7,195 nucleotides of DNA from a bacterium (lineage in GTDB: Bacteria > Fidelibacterota > UBA2242), in NCBI GenBank assembly GCA_018895675.1, contig JAHIOG010000325.1:1-7195 (forward strand), in the 5' to 3' direction. A program made the translations under genes and the position numbers. Each line of letters starts with the position of its first letter. Within the stretch, counting starts at the first letter, position 1. Below the pieces are notes generated by a model. The model saw nothing but the letters and a program-made list of their open reading frames with translations, was not told the DNA's origin and searched no databases. Positions 1 to 4,514 of this stretch are shown here, in pieces.

Positions 1-70
1 CCGTTACAATCCAACCCGATTGGATTAATAGTTGGTCGATATGTTGACGTGCCGGTTCTTCAGGCGTCAT
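1..70 (-). CDS. hsdR: Type I restriction enzyme R (HsdR-like) subunit, N-terminal fragment
   Basis: Only the first 23 codons are present; the gene reads leftward off the window edge. The translation begins MTPEEPARQHIDQLL and continues to a SGWIV segment. This matches the usual opening of type I restriction R subunits and related DEAD/DEAH helicase-nucleases (M-T-P-E-x-x-A-R-x-x-I-D-x-L-L-x-x-x-G-W-x-V). In that family the opening precedes a PD-(D/E)XK nuclease and a two-lobed helicase motor, which cut and translocate unmodified DNA in complex with HsdM and HsdS. An in-frame TGA lies four codons upstream of the ATG, so no longer ORF is possible on that side. No strong Shine-Dalgarno sequence is visible. 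The gene is divergent from the rib operon. No catalytic domain can be seen, so the call rests on a short N-terminal signature. Confidence 0.62.
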   Translation of the reverse strand, partial: MTPEEPARQHIDQLLIQSGWIVT

Positions 71-491
71 ATACAGGTCTCACTTTTAGCAGTATCCATT
101 CATAACCGTTTACAGTCGCTGAATTTTAATTAATGCAGCGGATAGATGCAACTGAAATGATTTATGAATTATAGCCTGAACCCATATTCGATTCTATGTA
201 ATTTATTTTATATAAATAATAGACATACGATTAAAAATGGAGTTTGTAATTCACAGTATAATCATTTGGGGATTCCAATTCCATTCGTCTTAAATTGCCG
301 GCGCCAAAATAATAATAAGAAAAGTACCCTATATGACACGCAACCTTCTCCTTATCAGCAACTCCACTCTCCACGGTGGCGGTCCCGCTACTAAGTGGGG
401 CTTGTGTCAAGGACATCTCGAGGGGAATGAGTTGGTATACCCAAAAGGACCTGGATAAGTCAATGAGCCATATTTATTACCATGAACATTT
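71..491. other. Divergent intergenic region, mostly non-coding
   Basis: This stretch separates the leftward hsdR-like gene from the rib operon promoter. It is AT-rich on its left half (about 120-330). Short open frames exist but show no family resemblance, except a pepE-like segment starting at 333. A six-base-pair hairpin with an ACTA loop (384-399, CCCGCT pairing with AGTGGG including one G-U) lies exactly where the pepE resemblance ends; no T-run follows, so it is not an intrinsic terminator. TATAAT occurs at 257-262 without a convincing -35 partner. I see no tRNA, CRISPR or intact gene here. Confidence 0.6.
333..458 (+). pseudogene. Possible remnant of the dipeptidase E (pepE) N-terminus
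   Basis: An ATG at 333 opens a 41-codon frame ending in TAA at 456-458. Its first 17 residues contain RNLLLISNSTLHGGG. This closely resembles the N-terminal strand and loop of peptidase E / alpha-aspartyl dipeptidase (family S51), where a L-L-L-x-S-N-S-T-x-x-G pattern is typical. After the third glycine (about base 381) the resemblance stops. The expected continuation (a Y/F-L helix, then a second beta strand) is not found in any + frame, and the nucleophile Ser region is absent. A short hairpin sits at the break. An intact enzyme of this family is about 230 residues, so this would be only a 5' stub cut by deletion or insertion. It could also be a chance match of about 15 residues. There is no clear ribosome binding site. 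Confidence 0.35.
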
Positions 492-523
492 CTTGCATCT
501 CCACTTTTATACTCCTAAATTTG
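492..523 (+). promoter_or_regulatory. Bacteroidetes-type promoter for the rib operon
   Basis: A TTG element (493-495, inside CTTGCAT) is followed after 20 bases by TAAATTTG (516-523). This matches the Bacteroidetes -33 TTG / -7 TAnnTTTG arrangement, where spacing is usually 19-21. Transcription would begin about base 527-531, right at the first helix of the FMN riboswitch at 531, which is where a leader promoter should be. Read as a sigma70 promoter, TTGCAT and TAAATT are 17 bases apart but each is a poor match, which favours the Bacteroidetes reading. Position and motif agree; there is no experimental support. Confidence 0.6.
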
Positions 524-530
524 CTTTGCG

Positions 531-646
531 TCTTCGGGACAGGGTGGAAATCCTGACCGGCGGTGATAGTCCGCGAGTTCCGGGAAATCCGGGACAGAGC
601 CTGCGAAACTCAGGCACCGACGGTAAGAGTCCGGATGGAAGAAGAT
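531..646 (+). ncRNA. FMN riboswitch (RFN element)
   Basis: The conserved RFN blocks are all present in order. P1 pairs TCTTC (531-535) with GAAGA (641-645). The 5' core contains CAGGGTG (540-546) and GACCGGCGGT (555-564). The variable hairpin is a 7-bp stem, 577-583 with 589-595. A second hairpin pairs GCCTG (599-603) with CAGGC (611-615). The 3' core is CCGACGGT (617-624), then AGAGTCCGGATGG (626-638). This class binds flavin mononucleotide and lowers expression of riboflavin biosynthesis or transport genes when FMN is plentiful. It lies between a promoter and a terminator ahead of ribD, as expected for transcriptional attenuation. No conserved block appears broken, so it is probably functional. 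Confidence 0.96.
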
Positions 647-653
647 AGGTTGT

Positions 654-677
654 AGTCCCGGGCGTTCGGGATTTTTT
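654..677 (+). terminator. Riboswitch-controlled intrinsic terminator
   Basis: TCCCG (656-660) pairs with CGGGA (667-671) across a six-base loop, and six T residues follow (672-677). The stem can extend by a G-U pair and an A-U pair into the T-run. The ribD ATG starts at the very next base. The 5' arm plus the preceding G (GTCCCG, 655-660) is exactly complementary to CGGGAC at 535-540, which overlaps the 5' strand of riboswitch helix P1. Closing P1 with bound FMN would therefore free the terminator, while the 535-540/655-660 pairing would act as antiterminator without FMN. The hairpin is clear; the switching model is inferred from complementarity. Confidence 0.82.
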
Positions 678-1763
678 ATGAATATGCACGAAAAATGGAT
701 GAAACACGCGCTGAAACTCGCCCAAAAGGGAAGAGGCTTTACCAGCCCTAATCCAATGGTGGGGGCGGTACTTGTAAAAAATAATCGGCTTATTGGCGAA
801 GGATATCACCCAAAATTCGGCGATTTTCATGCCGAAATTGAAGCGATAAAAAATGCCGGTTCAGAAGTTAAGGGATCAACACTTTATGTAAACCTTGAAC
901 CCTGTGGTTTTCATGGCAAAACACCTCCCTGTGCTAAGGAAATCATCAAGGCTGGGATCAAAGAGGTCCGCATCGCCATGATCGATCCGAATCCACGGGT
1001 TAACGGGAATGGCGTTCGGATTTTGGAAGAGGCAGATGTGAAAGTTTGTGTTGGAGCGCTTGAAAACGAAGCCCGACAATTGAATCGGGGGTTTATCAGC
1101 GTTGTCGAAGAAAACCGTCCCTGGATCACACTCAAGCTGGCGGAAACAGTCGACGGATATATTGCCGATGTTTCCGGAAAGAGTAAATGGATAACATCTG
1201 CCGAAGCGCGAAACTTTGTAAAAGAGCAAAGAAAGATTCACGATGCGATTATGGTTGGAATGGGCACGGTTTTCAAGGATGATCCGGGGTTGTTACCTGG
1301 AGAAACCGATGGGTTTATCCCATACAGAGTTATTTTAGATGATGTGTTGAATATTCCCTACCGTTTTAAACTCGTTTCCGATGATTTTAAGAAGCGGACT
1401 GTGGTCATAACTTCACAAAAGGGTAAAGAGAAAAAGGTTGAACAACTTCAAAAAAATGGGGTCAATGTATTACAGGTCAATAGCGATACACTTGGTTGGA
1501 TTCAGTTGTACGATGCAATGAAACATCTTGCGGAATTCGGGATAACATCAATCTATTGTGAGGGAGGCGGTCAGGTGGCAGGATCATTGATTCAGAGTCG
1601 TTTGGTAGATGAATTACAACTATTCATCGCCCCAAAAATTTTAGGAGAGGGAATTTCCAGCTTCAGTGGTTTTATGAAATCACTGGATAGCGCCATTCAA
1701 CTGGAGTGGGCAGAGCCCCGGAAACTTGGTCCAGATATCTTATTAAGAGGAACATTAAAATAA
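678..1763 (+). CDS. ribD: Bifunctional diaminohydroxyphosphoribosylaminopyrimidine deaminase / 5-amino-6-(5-phosphoribosylamino)uracil reductase
   Basis: This cytoplasmic enzyme catalyses the second and third steps of the GTP branch of riboflavin synthesis: deamination of the pyrimidine ring, then NADPH-dependent reduction of the ribosyl side chain. The N-terminal deaminase domain (about residues 5-145) has the zinc motif: H51-A-E53, then C76 and C85 in EPCGFHGKTPPC. The usual PCSHHG/PCSHFG is PCGFHG here, with the zinc cysteines kept. The reductase domain (about 148-361) shows LKLAETVDG, SKWITS, VGMGTVFKDDP, the CEGGG loop and FIAPKILGEG. At 361 residues it is the normal bifunctional length. 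The ATG at 678 abuts the terminator T-run; another ATG at 684 is possible. Neither has a clear Shine-Dalgarno sequence, since the bases upstream are the terminator stem. The stop overlaps the ribE start in TAATG. Confidence 0.96.
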   Translation: MNMHEKWMKHALKLAQKGRGFTSPNPMVGAVLVKNNRLIGEGYHPKFGDFHAEIEAIKNAGSEVKGSTLYVNLEPCGFHGKTPPCAKEIIKAGIKEVRIAMIDPNPRVNGNGVRILEEADVKVCVGALENEARQLNRGFISVVEENRPWITLKLAETVDGYIADVSGKSKWITSAEARNFVKEQRKIHDAIMVGMGTVFKDDPGLLPGETDGFIPYRVILDDVLNIPYRFKLVSDDFKKRTVVITSQKGKEKKVEQLQKNGVNVLQVNSDTLGWIQLYDAMKHLAEFGITSIYCEGGGQVAGSLIQSRLVDELQLFIAPKILGEGISSFSGFMKSLDSAIQLEWAEPRKLGPDILLRGTLK

Positions 1764-2416
1764 TGTTTACGGGATTAATTGAGGAAATTGGGAAGATAAG
1801 TCGGGTTACCTCAAATCCTGAGGGAAAATTATTTGAAATATCATCAAAAAAAGTTACTGAAGATTTACATATTGGCGATAGTGTTGCTGTCGATGGCGCT
1901 TGCCTCAGTGTTGTATCCGTGATGAATGATCGCTTCACTGCACAAGCCGTCGATGAAACTTTGTCAAAGACTACATTAGTATATTTCAAGTCCGGAGTCC
2001 AGGTGAATCTTGAGCGCGCCATGCCGGCGAATGGTCGGTTTGGCGGGCATTTTGTCCAGGGACACGTGGATGGAGTCGGATCGATAAGATCAATAGTAAA
2101 AACCGGGAAATCAGCAACAATAACTATCCAGGTTCCCGATGAACTGAAGCAATACATTGTTCCAAAAGGTTCAATAGCAATAAACGGAATCAGTTTGACA
2201 GTCGCATCGATCATAGCAAACCAGATTACTGTTGCCGTGATTCCGCTGACATTTCGGGATACTAATTTGAAGACCATAAGAATGGGTGACTTGGTTAATA
2301 TTGAAGTTGATTTACTGGCAAAATATATCGAACAATTTGTAACCGGGAAATCTTCAGTGAAACCAATAACCGAAGACATGATAAATAGTTGGGGATACGG
2401 AAGTAAGAAGAAATAA
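1763..2416 (+). CDS. ribE: Riboflavin synthase, alpha subunit
   Basis: This enzyme makes the final product: two molecules of 6,7-dimethyl-8-ribityllumazine dismutate to riboflavin and the pyrimidine that is recycled by RibH. The start is the ATG at 1763, giving the family opening MFTGLIEEIG; AAGAGG at 1745-1750 is a fair binding site although spacing is long at 12 bases. The 217 residues form the expected two similar barrels, about 1-97 and 98-200. Conserved S40 and C47 lie in GDSVAVDGACLSV, and H101 in GGHFVQGHVDGVG. The second repeat has SIAINGISLTV and TNLKTIRMGDLVNIEVD. The common IPHT motif of the second barrel reads IPLT (L162). Translation is probably coupled to ribD through the one-base overlap. 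Some databases use ribC for this gene. Confidence 0.95.
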   Translation: MFTGLIEEIGKISRVTSNPEGKLFEISSKKVTEDLHIGDSVAVDGACLSVVSVMNDRFTAQAVDETLSKTTLVYFKSGVQVNLERAMPANGRFGGHFVQGHVDGVGSIRSIVKTGKSATITIQVPDELKQYIVPKGSIAINGISLTVASIIANQITVAVIPLTFRDTNLKTIRMGDLVNIEVDLLAKYIEQFVTGKSSVKPITEDMINSWGYGSKKK

Positions 2417-2462
2417 ATGAATACACAGTAATCTCATGGAGATACGAACGAGGAAATAAGCA

Positions 2463-3671
2463 ATGAAATTTAATACAATTAAAGAAGCCGTTGCCGATTT
2501 AATAAATGGCAAATTTATCATTGTCGTCGATGATGAAAATCGTGAAAATGAAGGTGATTTTATCATAGCAGCTGAGAAAATAACTCCCAAAGCCGTTAAT
2601 TTTATGGCTAAACATGCCCGGGGTCTGATGTGCGTAGGTTTAACAGAGAACCGGGCAAAAGAATTAAGATTGAATTTGATGGTCGCGGATAACACGGCAT
2701 TGCATAACACCAGCTTTACAGTTAGTGTTGACTATAAAAAAGGAACAACTACCGGCATATCGGCTCCGGACAGAGCAGCGACTATTAAAGCGCTTGCTGA
2801 GCCTGATACGAATCCGGATGATCTCGGAAGACCGGGGCATATTTTCCCAATCATTGCCCGTTCCGGTGGAGTTCTACGTCGTACAGGGCATACTGAAGCG
2901 TCTGTTGATCTGGCAATGATTGCCGGGTTGAAACCCGTCAGTGTCATGTGCGAAATTATGGATGAAAATGGTGAAATGGCTCGCGGGGATGCGTTACATG
3001 CTATTGCTAAGGAACATGATATAAAAATAATTACAGTCGAATATCTAATCGAATATCGCCGCAAACATGAACGCTACATTGAACGCATCAGCGAAGCCGT
3101 GCTTCCAACGGGGGTCGGAAAATTCAACATAATCGTTTACATCGATCATTTAACTGAAAAAGAACATGTTGCCATGGTGATGGGTGATGTAGGGAACGGT
3201 GAACCGGTTATGGTGCGGGTTCATTCGGAGTGCCTGACAGGCGACGTATTTGGCTCTTTACGCTGTGACTGCGGCGATCAACTGACAAGGGCAATGGAAA
3301 TGATTGCCAACGAGGGCAGAGGCGTTGTACTCTACCTCCGACAGGAAGGTAGAGGAATTGGTTTAAAACATAAAATCAGCGCCTACGGTTTGCAGGATCA
3401 GGGTATGGATACTGTTGAAGCAAATGTGCGACTTGGGTTTTTACCGGATTTGCGGGATTATGGAATGGGCGCCCAAATGCTCTCTGATCTGGGTATTAAA
3501 AAGATGACCTTATTAACGAACAATCCAAAGAAAATTGTTGGGCTGCAAGGATACGGATTGGAAATAATTGATAGAATACCGATCGAAATTCCACCAAATC
3601 CAAATAATGAAAAATATCTTAAAACAAAACGCGATAAAATGGGACATTTAATACTTAACAATGAACAATGA
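2463..3671 (+). CDS. ribBA: Bifunctional 3,4-dihydroxy-2-butanone-4-phosphate synthase / GTP cyclohydrolase II
   Basis: This protein supplies both precursors of riboflavin. Its N-terminal half converts ribulose 5-phosphate to dihydroxybutanone phosphate, and its C-terminal half opens GTP. RibB (about residues 3-200) has the acidic metal loop DDENRENEGD (23-32), HARG, TTTGISAPDRA, and GHTEASVDL with H143. RibA (about 205-398) has the zinc ligands C257, C268 and C270 in ECLTGDVFGSLRCDCG, then RQEGRGIGL, DTVEAN and LLTNNPKK. At 402 residues it is the usual fused length, and both active sites look intact. AGGA at 2451-2454 sits eight bases before the ATG. The family's normal KMGHL ending is followed by an unusual LNNEQ tail: those last codons and the TGA fall inside a 7-base repeat array that flanks the next gene. 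Confidence 0.96.
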   Translation: MKFNTIKEAVADLINGKFIIVVDDENRENEGDFIIAAEKITPKAVNFMAKHARGLMCVGLTENRAKELRLNLMVADNTALHNTSFTVSVDYKKGTTTGISAPDRAATIKALAEPDTNPDDLGRPGHIFPIIARSGGVLRRTGHTEASVDLAMIAGLKPVSVMCEIMDENGEMARGDALHAIAKEHDIKIITVEYLIEYRRKHERYIERISEAVLPTGVGKFNIIVYIDHLTEKEHVAMVMGDVGNGEPVMVRVHSECLTGDVFGSLRCDCGDQLTRAMEMIANEGRGVVLYLRQEGRGIGLKHKISAYGLQDQGMDTVEANVRLGFLPDLRDYGMGAQMLSDLGIKKMTLLTNNPKKIVGLQGYGLEIIDRIPIEIPPNPNNEKYLKTKRDKMGHLILNNEQ

Positions 3672-3691
3672 TCAATAATCAATGATTAATT
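3657..3691 (+). repeat. Left heptamer array (five units), overlapping the ribBA stop
   Basis: Five consecutive 7-base units can be read without slippage: two identical AACAATG copies (3657-3670), then ATCAATA, ATCAATG and ATTAATT. The consensus is ATCAATN. The array covers the last ribBA codons and its TGA (3669-3671) and ends about 15 bases before the four-helix-bundle start. The innermost 11 bases, ATCAATGATTA (3678-3688), recur inverted at 3987-3997. Heptamer arrays of this type (short tandemly repeated repetitive sequences) are known from other bacteria, for example cyanobacteria; membership in a particular family is not shown here. Confidence 0.75.
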
Positions 3692-3705
3692 GAAGAGAGA
3701 GAAGA

Positions 3706-3975
3706 GTGGAAAAGCGAAATATTGTTCGGGAAAAGTCATATACGTTTGCAATTGACATAATAGGAGTTTATCAGCATCTTACAAAAGATAAAAAGGAGCA
3801 TGTTTTGTCAAAACAGTTACTAAGATGCGGAACTTCTATAGGCGCTAATATATCTGAGGCAAACGGTGCGATTTCAAGGGCGGATTTTTCTAATAAAATA
3901 TCAATTGCTTATAAAGAATGTTTGGAGGCAAAATACTGGTTGTCACTTTTAAAAGATACTTTTTACATAGATTAA
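3706..3975 (+). CDS. Four-helix bundle protein, S23 / 23S rRNA intervening-sequence family, shortened at the C-terminus
   Basis: The 89-residue product belongs to the small family first found encoded in intervening sequences of 23S rRNA and widespread as stand-alone genes. Its biochemical role is not established. Diagnostic stretches are LSKQLLRCGTSIGANISEA (about residues 37-55) and the SRADFSNKISIAYKEC region with YWLSLLKDT (about 60-86). The GTG start is preceded by a purine-rich AGAGAGAGAAG. Family members are usually about 115-125 residues; this one stops after YID and lacks most of the fourth helix. The bases after the TAA would read D-F-Y-N-N, plausible family sequence, so the stop may be a nonsense change followed by loss of the 3' end. 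The gene is more AT-rich than its rib neighbours and is flanked by inverted heptamer arrays, suggesting insertion into the operon. Confidence 0.85.
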   Translation: MEKRNIVREKSYTFAIDIIGVYQHLTKDKKEHVLSKQLLRCGTSIGANISEANGAISRADFSNKISIAYKECLEAKYWLSLLKDTFYID

Positions 3976-3984
3976 GATTTTTAT

Positions 3985-4023
3985 AATAATCATTGATAAT
4001 TGGTTATAGATAATTGATAATTG
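3985..4023 (-). repeat. Right heptamer array, inverted relative to the left one
   Basis: On the + strand, GATAATTG occurs at 3995-4002, 4009-4016 and 4016-4023, all in a 7-base register; the unit between the first two has decayed to GGTTATA. Read on the - strand, the units become ATCAATT, ATCTATA, ACCAATT and ATCAATG, then ATTATT. This is the same consensus and phase as the left array, ending inward in the same ATCAATGATTA core (3987-3997). The array stops six bases before the ribH ribosome binding site. The two arrays could pair in the transcript around the four-helix-bundle gene. Confidence 0.75.
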
Positions 4024-4028
4024 AAAAA

Positions 4029-4036
4029 AGGGGGTG
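4029..4036 (+). promoter_or_regulatory. ribH ribosome binding site
   Basis: AGGGGGTG ends four bases before the ribH ATG at 4041 and is the strongest Shine-Dalgarno-like element in the window. It fixes the ribH start and sits immediately after the right heptamer array, so the inserted segment stopped just short of it. Confidence 0.7.
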
Positions 4037-4040
4037 AATT

Positions 4041-4511
4041 ATGGCAAAAATTTATGAAGGCGTATTATCCGCCGAAAAAATGAAAACCGCAATCATTATT
4101 AGTCGGTTTAATGATTTGATTACGAAAGAATTACTGGAAGGCGCTCTCGATTGTCTTAAAAGGCATGGAGCCAAAGAGGATGATATTCATATTTACTGGG
4201 TGCCGGGCGCCATGGAAATTCCACCGGTGGCGAAAGCCGTTGCGAATTCAAAGAAATTTGACGGCGTGATTTGTCTTGGCGCTGTTATCCGTGGAGCTAC
4301 ACCGCATTTTGATGTAGTTGCCGCTGAATCTTCTAAAGGAATCGCCCGGTTGTCAATGGAGTCTGAAGCGCCGATTATTTATGGTGTATTAACCACCGAT
4401 ACGATTGAACAGGCGCTTGAGCGAGCCGGGACAAAATCAGGAAACAAAGGATGGGATGCTGCATTGAATATGATTGAAATGGCGAATCTGATCAGAACAA
4501 TCAAAAGGTAA
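4041..4511 (+). CDS. ribH: 6,7-dimethyl-8-ribityllumazine synthase
   Basis: RibH condenses the ribitylamino-pyrimidinedione from the GTP branch with dihydroxybutanone phosphate from RibB to form lumazine, the substrate of RibE. Family members form pentamers or 60-subunit icosahedral shells; which form applies here cannot be read from sequence. The 156-residue length is standard. Signature segments are SRFNDLITKELLEGA (substrate-binding N-terminal strand and helix), WVPGAMEIP, and GAVIRGATPHFD with catalytic H89, followed by YGVLTTDTIEQALERAG and the GNKGWDAALNMIEM C-terminal helix. No key residue is missing. It is separated from ribBA by the four-helix-bundle cassette, and its stop lies three bases before the next gene. 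Confidence 0.97.
   Translation: MAKIYEGVLSAEKMKTAIIISRFNDLITKELLEGALDCLKRHGAKEDDIHIYWVPGAMEIPPVAKAVANSKKFDGVICLGAVIRGATPHFDVVAAESSKGIARLSMESEAPIIYGVLTTDTIEQALERAGTKSGNKGWDAALNMIEMANLIRTIKR
4503..4508 (+). promoter_or_regulatory. Ribosome binding site of the PorZ-like gene inside the ribH 3' end
   Basis: AAAAGG lies in the last codons of ribH and is six bases upstream of a GTG at 4515. This supports GTG as the start, because the signal peptide begins directly there (MRKILLL). The arrangement implies translational coupling with ribH. Confidence 0.5.
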
Positions 4512-4514
4512 TTC

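Noticed and set aside
257..262. TATAAT as a sigma70 -10 box
   Set aside because: No reasonable -35 lies 16-18 bases upstream, and no intact gene follows.
164..394. A 76-codon + frame upstream of the operon
   Set aside because: Composition is random-looking (many N, Y, I, then proline- and arginine-rich), there is no ribosome binding site, and it overlaps the better-supported pepE-like frame.
376..648. A 90-codon + frame across the leader region
   Set aside because: It runs through the promoter and riboswitch; its C-terminal half is translated aptamer sequence and its N-terminal half has no family resemblance.
1706..1762. Upstream extension of ribE starting inside ribD
   Set aside because: The family starts with MFTG at 1763; the extra 19 residues are an out-of-frame reading of the ribD end.
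1672..2379. Long - strand open frame opposite ribE
   Set aside because: It is the antisense shadow of ribD/ribE, rich in S, T, I and F, with no recognisable domain.
3657..4023. A CRISPR array
   Set aside because: The repeated unit is only seven bases, with no spacers and no cas genes; the pattern is a short tandem heptamer array.
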